Shown: one piece after another, positions 1 to 7,797 of the stretch | Layout of the letters: each line of letters begins with the position of its first letter | How positions within the stretch are numbered: position 1 is the stretch's first letter | From: a virus | Strand: one strand, 5' to 3' | Virus record (IMG/VR): IMGVR_UViG_3300023296_001598 | Span: 1-54,950 of that record | DNA length: 54,950 nt | Translations under genes and position numbers: made by a program | Notes under the pieces: generated by a model | Told to the model about the DNA's origin: nothing | What the model saw: the letters and a program-made list of their open reading frames with translations, nothing else | Databases searched by the model: none

Positions 1-104
1 GTTGCATTTTCGACAGTGCGATTTGCAACGACAAGAATGTCGTTTGAGCCAGCGATTGTTTCTGTAACAACGCCTCGTGAATCAATTGTAGTTTTAATAG
101 CCAT
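1..104 (-). CDS. Partial CDS (N-terminus only), unknown, possibly virion protein
   Basis: The minus strand reads from an ATG at 104-102 to the window edge without a stop and gives about 34 residues beginning MAIKTTIDSRGVVTET. An AGGA Shine-Dalgarno lies just upstream on the minus strand. Only the N-terminus is visible, so no family can be assigned. The minus orientation, shared with the tail-fibre-like gene at 7790-8971, and the polar beta-prone sequence make a structural role possible, but that is inference. Confidence 0.6.
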   Translation of the reverse strand, partial: MAIKTTIDSRGVVTETIAGSNDILVVANRTVENA

Positions 105-290
105 TTTTTCCTAACCTTTTTTTGGGTCCCTATTAAATATAAATCAACCCTACCTTTTCTGAAAAAGTGTTCAAATAAATGATAAAGTTTTCACTGCCAG
201 CGCCAGACTTTTGTTGACCTGCTTGCTTTTATGGGCTTTATGTTGTTTGGTTTCACCAAAATGGACTGTGACAGTCAACAAAACTAAAGA

Positions 291-319
291 TTCAATGGTG
301 CCCCACACCACTGTACAAC
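291..319 (+). promoter_or_regulatory. Promoter, TTCAAA family, upstream of the DNA methyltransferase
   Basis: TTCAAT at 291-296 and TACAAC at 314-319 are separated by 17 bp, matching the family found across the window. This is the main content of the gene-free stretch 105-368, together with the divergent start of the minus-strand gene; nothing else is evident there. Confidence 0.5.
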
Positions 320-368
320 CTGTACAACTTCATTCACCCTGAGCTTCAACCCGTTACCTGATATTCCT

Positions 369-1145
369 ATGAGCAATTTAATACACCTTCATCTCGGCAA
401 TAACTTGGACATCCTCAGTTCTTTTGAGGATAATTCCTTCCCCCTTATTTACCTTGACCCTCCTTACGGTTGCGGTAAATCCTTCAAAAGCCATAACGGG
501 TCCTTCAATGATAAGCTTAAAGGAAAGGCTTTCCTTGACTGGCTGAAGCCTAGAATTGTGGAAGCAAAACGACTCTTGACCAAAGAGGGTTCATTTTTCA
601 TCCATTTGGACTGGCACGAGATTCACTATGTAAAGGTCATGTGTGATGAAATCTTTGGCAGAGCTAGTTTCATGAATGAAATTATTTGGGCCTATGATTA
701 TGGGGGTCGTTCCAAATCAAAATGGTCATCGAAACATGACACCATTCTTTGGTATGTAATTGACCCAAAAAGGTATACTTACAACTATGATGCGATTGAT
801 CGCATCCCTTATATGGCCCCTGGGCTTGTAGGACCCGAGAAGGCAAAAATAGGCAAAACGCCAACTGATGTTTGGTGGAATACAATTGTGCCTACGAACG
901 GAAAAGAACGAACGGGATACCCAACGCAGAAGCCGCTGGCAATCATTGAGAGAATCGTGAAAGTACATTCCAACCCAGGTGATGAATTATTAGATTTTTT
1001 TGCTGGGTCTGGGACCACAGGAGAAGCTGCGGCAAAACATGGACGAAGAGCTACCCTCGTTGACTCAAATAGTGAAGCAATCAAGGTGATGAAACGTCGC
1101 TTAAAAAAATATGGTGTTGTACAGATACAAAATTCTGATAAATGA
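369..1145 (+). CDS. DNA methyltransferase, N4/N6 amino-methyltransferase (beta-class order)
   Basis: This 258-residue protein is an S-adenosylmethionine-dependent DNA amino-methyltransferase. Catalytic motif IV, DPPY, is at residues 30-33, and the AdoMet-binding motif FAGSGTT is at 211-217. Motif IV preceding motif I is the beta-class (or related type III Mod-like) order. No restriction partner is nearby, so protecting phage DNA from host restriction is the likely role. There is no clear Shine-Dalgarno before the ATG. The next gene follows after a strong inverted repeat. Target sequence and adenine versus cytosine specificity cannot be read from the sequence. Confidence 0.9.
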   Translation: MSNLIHLHLGNNLDILSSFEDNSFPLIYLDPPYGCGKSFKSHNGSFNDKLKGKAFLDWLKPRIVEAKRLLTKEGSFFIHLDWHEIHYVKVMCDEIFGRASFMNEIIWAYDYGGRSKSKWSSKHDTILWYVIDPKRYTYNYDAIDRIPYMAPGLVGPEKAKIGKTPTDVWWNTIVPTNGKERTGYPTQKPLAIIERIVKVHSNPGDELLDFFAGSGTTGEAAAKHGRRATLVDSNSEAIKVMKRRLKKYGVVQIQNSDK

Positions 1146-1180
1146 TCCGTTATTAGAGGTTTGTCAGGCGACGAGTTTGA

Positions 1181-1208
1181 GTACTGCTTCTTTTTATAAG
1201 AAGTGTAC
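1181..1208. repeat. Inverted repeat between methyltransferase and next gene
   Basis: GTAC at 1181-1184 and CTTCTT at 1187-1192 are mirrored by AAGAAG at 1198-1203 and GTAC at 1205-1208 around a TTTAT centre. It could be a terminator-like hairpin for the methyltransferase mRNA or an operator. No U-tract follows, so the terminator reading is weak. Confidence 0.5.
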
Positions 1209-1216
1209 GTCAAGTC

Positions 1217-1438
1217 ATGCACAAACACATTATTTATCTAAAGGGTGGGCCAGACGGAACCACCTTTGGATTGAAGAATAAAAACATTTCCAGGAAACAC
1301 AAATTTTCCAACCAAATAGGTTTGGAGATTCGACAAGCTCAAATAGCAGCAGAAGACGAGAGTTACGAGCAGGTCGTTAAAATAACGGCAGAAAGAAACA
1401 TTGTTTCTTTCCGCACACCTCAAAGAGAAACAGTATGA
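1217..1438 (+). CDS. Hypothetical small protein
   Basis: A 73-residue basic protein with no recognisable family. Its stop overlaps the ATG of the M23-like gene in an ATGA arrangement, which implies translational coupling and supports it as a real gene. The Shine-Dalgarno is weak and the start is the first ATG. It has no membrane segment or cysteine cluster. Confidence 0.6.
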   Translation: MHKHIIYLKGGPDGTTFGLKNKNISRKHKFSNQIGLEIRQAQIAAEDESYEQVVKITAERNIVSFRTPQRETV

Positions 1439-2016
1439 CAGATAATATCGACCTCCCCAATGAGGGAACAGGTGCTCGATGGGCAAATCCGCTTCCAGGA
1501 TGTTTTTGGTCCTTGTCAATTGGCAAGTATCACCAATCAGGTTTTGGAGCGAAGCGCAAATATGGTTTTCACACGGGAATTGATTTAAGTTGTGAACATA
1601 ATCAACCTCTCGGTACCGTGGAAGATGGAATCGTAATTGCAATCCGAGATTTTACAAATAATAAGAAGAAGCAAAAACCCGCACCCTGGCTCAATAGAAC
1701 CAGGGTGATTCTAATTGAGGGTGAAACGGGTGTGGTAGCCTATTGCAATGTGAGGGAACGGCCAGGCCTGAGAGTTGGTGACCTTGTAGACGCAGGTGAA
1801 ATCATTGGTAACGTAGTTCGCCTCAATAAGAAAAAGCGGCGAAAAGATAAGTGCATGCTCCATATAGAACTGTATACCAAGGAAACGAAACGCCGAGTTA
1901 GTTGGAGCAACAGTTACCCAAAACCTCCCCAGCTTTTAGACCCGACAGACCACCTTGTTGACATTATTTCACAAACGCATGTCACCAGGCGACGGATGCA
2001 CAAACCCTCTTTATAA
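1435..2016 (+). CDS. M23/LytM-like protein, probably degenerate peptidase
   Basis: This 193-residue protein resembles M23 zinc endopeptidases (LytM fold), which cut peptidoglycan cross-links. The HxxxD zinc motif is visible in GFHTGIDL, followed by the usual V.VGDLVDAGEIIG segment and LHIEL, matching the family HLHFE. The first, catalytic histidine of HxH is replaced (CMLHIEL), and the histidine of the family YAHL segment is replaced as well (YCNV). Zinc may still bind, but catalysis is doubtful. There is no signal peptide. It may be a wall-binding or lysis accessory protein. Confidence 0.6.
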   Translation: MTDNIDLPNEGTGARWANPLPGCFWSLSIGKYHQSGFGAKRKYGFHTGIDLSCEHNQPLGTVEDGIVIAIRDFTNNKKKQKPAPWLNRTRVILIEGETGVVAYCNVRERPGLRVGDLVDAGEIIGNVVRLNKKKRRKDKCMLHIELYTKETKRRVSWSNSYPKPPQLLDPTDHLVDIISQTHVTRRRMHKPSL

Positions 2017-2058
2017 ACCCCTAAATCTTTGGTACCTTTTCTGTGGAGACGTATCGAG

Positions 2059-3318
2059 ATGAACAAAAAAGAAATCCACATTATTGGCGGCGGAACAGTA
2101 TTTCATGTTAGGCCTCACTTGGCACTCAGTGCCCCAGCCTACGGAGCAACCGCTCGAAAGATCTCTGAACTACTTTCGGATAGCCACCACGAGGTTCTAG
2201 GCGATTCGGTTCACCTTCACCTGACTAAGATGGCCCAGTCCAGTTCGAGGCTTGAGACAAACGAAGACATTGCTAGACTGGTTGACAGGCTTATAGCTGA
2301 TCCTAAGCCCAAGATCATCTTCATGAATGCAGCTTTGTGCGATTACCAGGGCCAAATTGTTGGCGCTTGTGACGTATTGACACCAGCTGGCAAAGATCAG
2401 CCGAGACTAAAGACCTCAGAGGGTAAGCAGACTATGACGCTTTGGCCTGCTGACAAGGTCCTTGGGCGTATTCGTAAGCACCGCAAGGATATTTTCCTTG
2501 TTGCCTTCAAGACAACAGCTGGAGTAACACCCGACGAGCAATTCAAGGCTGGCATGGGGCTTCTGAAGAAGAATTCCTGCAACCTTGTCCTAGCGAACGA
2601 TGTCCAGACACGCAACAACATGATTCTGACACCTGAGTTGGCTTCTTACGGCAATACCACAAATCGGCATGATGTATTAAAGGAGCTGGTCGACATGGCC
2701 TTGGCACGTAGCAGCAATGAATTTGTACGTACCAAGGTGCTCGGTAACGAACCTGTAAGCTGGTCTAAGGCTCCAAAGGCCCTGAGAGACGTAGTAGAAC
2801 ATTGTGTGGCACAGGGCGCTTATAAGGCTTTCAATGACACTACTGTGGGCCACTTTGGTCACATGTCCAAAGACCCAATTTGGGGCAACTACCTCGATGT
2901 CTTCCTTTCTAGTCGCAGGAAGCAGAATTACAACAAACCTGGGGGACTAGATCTTGCGCAAGTCTACTTTTTGGAAGATGGAGCCGTCCAATCGCAGGGC
3001 GGAAAGCCGTCAGCTGGTGTTAGAAGCCAGTTCGAACTTTTGAAGTCACACAACGAATTTGATTGTGTGATTCACTTCCACTGCCCGAAGAAATCAGAAA
3101 GCAAGGTGCCTGTACGGCCGCAGAGGAATTTTGAATGCGGTTCACTCAATTGTGGGCGTAATACCACAAAGGGCGTTCAGTTGTTTGCTGATGACCAGAT
3201 TGGTGCAGTCATGCTGGACAAACACGGTCCCAACATATTGTTCAAGTCCGACGGCGACGTTCAAGAAGTGATTAGGTTTATCGAAGAAAACTTTGAGCTG
3301 AGCGAACAATCACGCTAG
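2059..3318 (+). CDS. CoaB-like (phosphopantothenate-cysteine ligase) / class II aldolase-like fusion
   Basis: The 419-residue protein has two domains. Residues about 1-200 resemble the CoaB half of the DFP flavoprotein family of coenzyme A synthesis: a nucleotide-binding GGGT near the start, IIFMNAALCDY like the family AAVADY, and LANDV later. The C-terminal half resembles class II aldolase/adducin, with GKPSAG, IHFH as a metal-binding His pair, and AVMLDKHGPN. The ATG at 2059 follows a GGAG and is preferred over upstream in-frame starts. It ends tail-to-tail, overlapping the minus-strand methyltransferase by 4 nt. The substrate is unknown; CoA-precursor metabolism is an inference. Confidence 0.7.
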   Translation: MNKKEIHIIGGGTVFHVRPHLALSAPAYGATARKISELLSDSHHEVLGDSVHLHLTKMAQSSSRLETNEDIARLVDRLIADPKPKIIFMNAALCDYQGQIVGACDVLTPAGKDQPRLKTSEGKQTMTLWPADKVLGRIRKHRKDIFLVAFKTTAGVTPDEQFKAGMGLLKKNSCNLVLANDVQTRNNMILTPELASYGNTTNRHDVLKELVDMALARSSNEFVRTKVLGNEPVSWSKAPKALRDVVEHCVAQGAYKAFNDTTVGHFGHMSKDPIWGNYLDVFLSSRRKQNYNKPGGLDLAQVYFLEDGAVQSQGGKPSAGVRSQFELLKSHNEFDCVIHFHCPKKSESKVPVRPQRNFECGSLNCGRNTTKGVQLFADDQIGAVMLDKHGPNILFKSDGDVQEVIRFIEENFELSEQSR

Positions 3319-3926
3319 GGCTCGTATGTTCCATTTAGTTTCTGGATAGAGGTCAGGATGTCTTCACCATTGACTCCATCGCCAATCGACGTCCAGCCTG
3401 GAACTGGTTTTCTGGAAAACATCTCAAGTTTGTCGTAGGGAGGCTTGAAAGTAGCCTCAATGTGCTCACGAAAGACCTCAGGTTTGGCTGAATGTTTGCC
3501 TCTTGGAGCAAGAATGACCTGTGGGGTGTTGAATTTTTGCAGAGGGATTGGTCGTCCAGCTTTTCTGGTCGTTCCCAGTAGGACAAATTCAGTAGTTGGC
3601 TTTGTGAAGGTCGGTGGAACACCTTGACCGTTGATGATTTTACCATCTTTCCTAGTTTTAACCCAGACAAACGCCACACCCCTGTAGCGCAGCCCCCACT
3701 CCTCTAGAGTTTGAATTGCGAAATTTAGGCGAGGTCCCGTTGCCCACATAAGAACAGCACCAGGCCGTTTGAGAAGTGATTTCACGGGCAGAGCATTAAT
3801 TTCCTCTTGAGACATTAGATTGTAGTGCTTACTGGCATGGTTAGTACCTGTGGCATCCGAATGATATTTCCAAGGCGGATCACAGTATACTAGATCAAAT
3901 TTTGTCAAGTTTCTATCCTCTTTCAC
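3315..3926 (-). CDS. MT-A70 family adenine N6-methyltransferase
   Basis: A 203-residue protein on the minus strand with the DPPW motif at residues 16-19, diagnostic of the MT-A70 family (DNA or RNA adenine N6-methyltransferases). SLLKRPGAVLMWATG and a later TTEFVLLGTT match the family core. It is close to the size of phage members, which modify viral DNA. It is one of the few minus-strand genes here and is convergent with the CoaB fusion. Whether DNA or RNA is the target cannot be decided. Confidence 0.85.
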   Translation of the reverse strand: MKEDRNLTKFDLVYCDPPWKYHSDATGTNHASKHYNLMSQEEINALPVKSLLKRPGAVLMWATGPRLNFAIQTLEEWGLRYRGVAFVWVKTRKDGKIINGQGVPPTFTKPTTEFVLLGTTRKAGRPIPLQKFNTPQVILAPRGKHSAKPEVFREHIEATFKPPYDKLEMFSRKPVPGWTSIGDGVNGEDILTSIQKLNGTYEP

Positions 3927-4046
3927 AGGGAGCTTAAGATGAGTTTGTCGAAATGGAAATTGGATTAGTGTTTTACTTCACAACCGCTAGCCTCTTGTCA
4001 TAAAGAGCCCTTTGGACTGTTTGAACCAGAGGACATATTTAGAAAT

Positions 4047-4403
4047 GTGGAACCAAGACTTGTTGCGGGTGATGAGCAAATTCATGAATTTGCGAGAGAG
4101 GTCTGGACGATAGACGATCCTATTATTTGTATCTGGAAGACAGAAAAAAGTCCTGACCTCTTAGATGAAGACCTTGATGGCAAATTCGTGTCCATAGACC
4201 TTGTCAATTTTTACAGTAAAGAACATTTCCATTCTCTGTTCTTTCCATTCGGATTTCAGCTCGGCGTCTACAATTTAGTTCTTGCAGGGATCAAAGATGA
4301 TAATTCCGAAGTGATCCACGTGCCGATGAATGGAATGCTAAAAGGTTGGCTTCTCGGGACAGACATGAAAGAGCTTATGATTAATCTCGACTTGGAAATT
4401 TAG
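4047..4403 (+). CDS. Hypothetical acidic protein
   Basis: A 118-residue acidic protein with no recognised domain. The frame is open from 3969 but has no ATG. The GTG at 4047 is the only plausible start, with GAGG about 13 nt upstream, so the start is uncertain. It lies between the divergent methyltransferase and the UDP-glucose dehydrogenase gene. Confidence 0.6.
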   Translation: MEPRLVAGDEQIHEFAREVWTIDDPIICIWKTEKSPDLLDEDLDGKFVSIDLVNFYSKEHFHSLFFPFGFQLGVYNLVLAGIKDDNSEVIHVPMNGMLKGWLLGTDMKELMINLDLEI

Positions 4404-4440
4404 CCAATACTCTCTGCCTTAGCTCCACTAAACTAGTGAC

Positions 4441-5292
4441 ATGAACACTAGAGACCCACAGTACAAGCCAACACTCGGTATAATTGGATACGGTATTGTT
4501 GGGCAAGCCGTCGCATACGGTTTCAGTAATCATCAGATTGTATATTACGACAAGTACAAGTCGAGTAAGACTCTGGAAGAGGTAGTCGAAGCCTCAGAAA
4601 TTGTTTTTGTGTGTCTCCCGACACCCTTCAAGGGAAAGAGGATTGACCTTGATATCGTCGAAGAGTCTGTAGCAAACATCACCAAGTATACCGATGGCAC
4701 AAACAAACTACTTGTGATAAAATCTACGATCACACCAGGGACCACACGACGTCTCGCTGCACAATACCCAAAAACTAGATTTGCGTTCAATCCAGAGTTC
4801 CTTACAGAAGCTAACTACCTGGAGGATTTTGCAAATGCAGATCGACATGTTGTTGGCACGGATGACAATAAAACCAGTTTGACACTTTCATCGCTCTACA
4901 AGAATCAATGGCCCCATATTCCAGTCATTCAAACAGACCCAACCACAGCTGAGTTAGGCAAATATGCAGCAAATTGCCTGCTGGCCAGCAAGGTCATGTT
5001 TGCAAACGAAATGAATGAACTTTGTGAATCACTTGGGATCGAGTGGTCCGAAACAAGAAAAATTATCGTTGCAGATGATCGAGTTGGTCCAAGTCATTTG
5101 GACGTAAGTTCCACCAGAGGCTTCGGTGGGAAATGCTTCCCAAAAGACATGATTGCTCTCTTGGGCCTGTATGAAGAACTGGGAGTAGATAGTTCTATGC
5201 TTACTGCGGTTTGGGAAAAGAATCTCCGAATACGCAAAGTCCGTGACTGGGAAGACATCCCATTTGTTAAAACAGACACTGAGGAAATTTAA
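4441..5292 (+). CDS. UDP-glucose/GDP-mannose dehydrogenase family, C-terminally short
   Basis: This 283-residue protein is a nucleotide-sugar dehydrogenase that oxidises UDP-glucose-type substrates to uronates using NAD. The Rossmann GxGxxG is at residues 16-21, the conserved lysine helix around K174, and the catalytic cysteine at C232 in GFGGKCFPKD. Cellular enzymes are about 390-450 residues. Here the C-terminal UDP-binding domain is essentially absent, so the protein may be a minimal enzyme or work in an oligomer. The gene may serve surface polysaccharide or DNA sugar modification. A TAAACT box ends 6 nt before the ATG, and no Shine-Dalgarno is visible. Confidence 0.88.
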   Translation: MNTRDPQYKPTLGIIGYGIVGQAVAYGFSNHQIVYYDKYKSSKTLEEVVEASEIVFVCLPTPFKGKRIDLDIVEESVANITKYTDGTNKLLVIKSTITPGTTRRLAAQYPKTRFAFNPEFLTEANYLEDFANADRHVVGTDDNKTSLTLSSLYKNQWPHIPVIQTDPTTAELGKYAANCLLASKVMFANEMNELCESLGIEWSETRKIIVADDRVGPSHLDVSSTRGFGGKCFPKDMIALLGLYEELGVDSSMLTAVWEKNLRIRKVRDWEDIPFVKTDTEEI

Positions 5293-5327
5293 CAAGGTGG
5301 TCCTAGTTATCCATTTAGAGGCCAAAA

Positions 5328-6602
5328 ATGAAGATACCCCAAATACTGAGTGCAGTCTTAGCACTCCTCTTGGTCGGCTGTTTTGCCGACGGTAGTGTAA
5401 TCACTCAAGATACCCTTGAAATAGAAGGGACAAGACCGCTAATTGTTCTACTGGCTGAATACCCATCCGATGTGGCTGAAACATCGTTACAGCCTGGCTA
5501 TGCATACAATGACCTTTTTGTTAGCGGGCCCAGGGCCAACGTTCAGGATTACTTCACACATAATTCGTACGGGAGGTTCACAATCTCTTTCCAGGGTGTC
5601 TGGGGGCCATACCAGGTCACCAATACCGAAACTATTTCTACAGTGTTCGCAGATGTAATTTTAGAACACGTAGCTGCTGGTAATTCCCTAGGAAGATATG
5701 ACACAAATGGCGACGGGACTCTGACCTCAGATGAGCTAATGATAGTAGTTATTGGTAATGGGGGACCCTGGGGTGGTGCTGTTCGAGGCGTGTCGGTCGA
5801 CACACCAGGAGGGCTAGAAGTCCGTTCTGAAGCTGTGATCGTTGGATCACAGGCGACCTTAGCAACTATCATTCATGAATCACTACACTTGTTAGGCACG
5901 TATGATATTTATGGTTCGGATTGTAACAGCGCCGATCTATCCGTTATGAGCTGCACAGTACATGACAGCCCTGGTGATTTTTCCGTCTGGCTTGATCCTT
6001 GGCACCGAATGCAATTAGGTTGGGTTGAACCACGATTTGTTGAGATTGATCCATCAACCTCATTGTATGAATGCTTTGATTTACACGCCCCGCAATATCG
6101 AGGCAGAGCAATTAGAGACGAACAAAGGCCTCTCTTGCTCTATAATCCTGTGAGGGATCCCGACGAATACTTGATGGTAGAATTTAGAACTCCGTATTTT
6201 GAGGAACCTGGGTACAACTCATATGAGCATGCGGTTCCCGACCAAGGCGTTGTAATCTGGTCGATTCGTCTACAAAACGGGTCAGAGCCCTTTCAAGTCC
6301 CATCAGTGTTCGTTGAAAACAAGACTGATCTCACAATTTGGACGTTTGGCAGCAATGAGTTAGTGTCATATTTCGCACCATTTCCCATCGAAGAATGGGC
6401 CACAAAACCAGGTTTGTCTTTTAGGAGAGTTAACCCTCGGGCGGGAACCATTTGGCAGTCTGGAGCCGTCGACACTGAATGGCAGGATGGCACGCAAACA
6501 GGAGCCCAGATTTTCATCGGTGAACTCTCATTTTCAGGCAACAGTGTAGAAGTTTGTGTGGCACAAGAAGGAGATCCTTACGTACTTGATGGAGGCAGAT
6601 AG
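5328..6602 (+). CDS. Lipoprotein metalloprotease, M6/immune-inhibitor-A-like
   Basis: The 424-residue protein starts with a lipoprotein signal peptide (hydrophobic residues 4-17, lipobox VGC, lipidated Cys18). HESLH at 183-187 followed by G190 and D193 fits HExxHxxGxxD zinc proteases, and MSC shortly after could be the Met-turn. A 12-residue EF-hand-like loop at 125-136 (D.NGDG.LT.DE) suggests calcium binding. It should be exported and membrane-anchored, outside the cytoplasm. An exported metalloprotease is unusual for a phage. It may modify the host surface or exclude other phages; that role is inference. Confidence 0.8.
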   Translation: MKIPQILSAVLALLLVGCFADGSVITQDTLEIEGTRPLIVLLAEYPSDVAETSLQPGYAYNDLFVSGPRANVQDYFTHNSYGRFTISFQGVWGPYQVTNTETISTVFADVILEHVAAGNSLGRYDTNGDGTLTSDELMIVVIGNGGPWGGAVRGVSVDTPGGLEVRSEAVIVGSQATLATIIHESLHLLGTYDIYGSDCNSADLSVMSCTVHDSPGDFSVWLDPWHRMQLGWVEPRFVEIDPSTSLYECFDLHAPQYRGRAIRDEQRPLLLYNPVRDPDEYLMVEFRTPYFEEPGYNSYEHAVPDQGVVIWSIRLQNGSEPFQVPSVFVENKTDLTIWTFGSNELVSYFAPFPIEEWATKPGLSFRRVNPRAGTIWQSGAVDTEWQDGTQTGAQIFIGELSFSGNSVEVCVAQEGDPYVLDGGR

Positions 6603-6832
6603 TGAGCATTTTAGAAGATAAACTTGGTGAGTTGACCACAAATAAAGCCGTCTTTGGTTTCAACATCTTCAACAAGGACGGTGAGTTTACAATTGAAGTC
6701 CACTTGAGAGGCAGGGAAGATTGGCCGACTTTCCATAAAATTGAAATCGGGCCCAAGTCAAACCTTCACCAGGTTGTGGACGAAGCAATAGAAGTTCTAA
6801 GAGAGCACCTCTCAGATTGCTCGCTCTGTTGA
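6602..6832 (+). CDS. Hypothetical small acidic protein
   Basis: A 76-residue protein starting at GTG 6602, overlapping the metalloprotease stop by one base, with GGAGG about 10 nt upstream deciding the start. It is acidic and has no cysteine motif until a C-terminal Cys-Ser-Leu-Cys. No family is recognised. Its TGATG junction with the next gene indicates an operon. Confidence 0.65.
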   Translation: MSILEDKLGELTTNKAVFGFNIFNKDGEFTIEVHLRGREDWPTFHKIEIGPKSNLHQVVDEAIEVLREHLSDCSLC

Positions 6833-7386
6833 TGGCTAAGATTACTTCAACAGCTACAAAAATTGCACGACTGCCTAAGGCCAGTACAGGCAAAAATTTA
6901 GTCAAAAAAAAGACAGCTATTAAAAAGATCATAGCAGGTCAAAAGCGCAAAAAAATACGAGCACTGAGAGTATTTGTCAGGGCGAAAAAACGAAAGCGTT
7001 CCAAGGGGCTTTTTGGTTTCAGGTGGGCCAGGCCATCCAGTACACTTATCGTTGATTACCTTGAATATAATGGTAGGTTGACAAAAGTCGATAGTTTTAC
7101 CAAGCTGCGCCCTGGGGCTCTTGTGAAGGTCATGTACGGCATTGATGCTCGCTCAGCGAGGCCGAGGTCGAGAGATGGGGTCAAGAGTTATAAATACCTG
7201 ATGAAGATTCTTGTTGACCTGCCCCAGGGAACACATCTGATGTTCATGGAAAGACACCCAAAGTTTCCCGAGTGGTACAAGTTCCTTGTTTTTGGAGGCC
7301 GAACGGTCTGGGTTGATATCTCTGATTATGTTGACTTTCTTTCTATAATGAGAAAGCCTAAGGCAGAGAAAAAAAAGCTGCGATAA
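6832..7386 (+). CDS. Hypothetical protein with lysine-rich N-terminus and small beta-type domain
   Basis: A 184-residue protein. Residues 1-65 are very rich in Lys, Arg and Ala, histone-tail-like, and could bind nucleic acid. The rest contains LRPGALVKVMYG and a hydrophobic beta-rich segment, resembling the PG-type small domain found in many genes here (25385, 43796, 45258, 50612, 53471). The ATG at 6832 overlaps the upstream stop. The function is unknown. Confidence 0.65.
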   Translation: MAKITSTATKIARLPKASTGKNLVKKKTAIKKIIAGQKRKKIRALRVFVRAKKRKRSKGLFGFRWARPSSTLIVDYLEYNGRLTKVDSFTKLRPGALVKVMYGIDARSARPRSRDGVKSYKYLMKILVDLPQGTHLMFMERHPKFPEWYKFLVFGGRTVWVDISDYVDFLSIMRKPKAEKKKLR

Positions 7387-7457
7387 GTTATCTGTTCCTT
7401 GTTGTTGGTGAATTGTAGAACCATTTCTAGTTTCGAGAAATTGAAAGACGAAACTCA

Positions 7458-7463
7458 TATACT
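7458..7463 (+). promoter_or_regulatory. Candidate -10 box of a leaderless IscA mRNA
   Basis: TATACT ends 7 nt before the ATG at 7471, and no Shine-Dalgarno is present. The -35 is poor (GAGAAA at 7435-7440), so this is a -10-only candidate. Confidence 0.35.
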
Positions 7464-7470
7464 TACTCAT

Positions 7471-7797
7471 ATGCTAATAGAACTCACAGAAAATGCAATC
7501 AACAAGGTAAAAGAAGTTGCCCTTTCCGAAAAAATCGCTCCAATTATTCGAGCAGGGATAAAGGGAGGTGGTTGTGCGGGTTATTCTTACGATCTCCACT
7601 ACGAAGAAGAAGAACACATTACTGACACGGACCAAGTGGTTGAATTTAATGAAGTTAAAGTAGTAGTTGACATGATGTCGCTGACTTATATTGAAGGTAC
7701 AACAATCGATTACATCGAAGGGCTTATGGGAGCGGGCTTCAAGTTTATCAACCCATCGGCATCGAATACCTGCGGATGTGGTTCGTCGTTTAGCTAA
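7471..7797 (+). CDS. A-type iron-sulfur carrier (IscA/ErpA/HesB family)
   Basis: A 108-residue protein matching the A-type Fe-S carrier family in length and motifs. The three ligand cysteines are C35 (GGGCAGYSY) and C101/C103 in the C-terminal CGCG. It would bind and deliver Fe-S clusters to apoproteins. The ATG at 7471 is the family-typical start (MLIELTENAI). It is convergent with, and overlaps by 8 nt, the minus-strand fibre gene. Which Fe-S client the phage needs is unknown. Confidence 0.88.
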   Translation: MLIELTENAINKVKEVALSEKIAPIIRAGIKGGGCAGYSYDLHYEEEEHITDTDQVVEFNEVKVVVDMMSLTYIEGTTIDYIEGLMGAGFKFINPSASNTCGCGSSFS

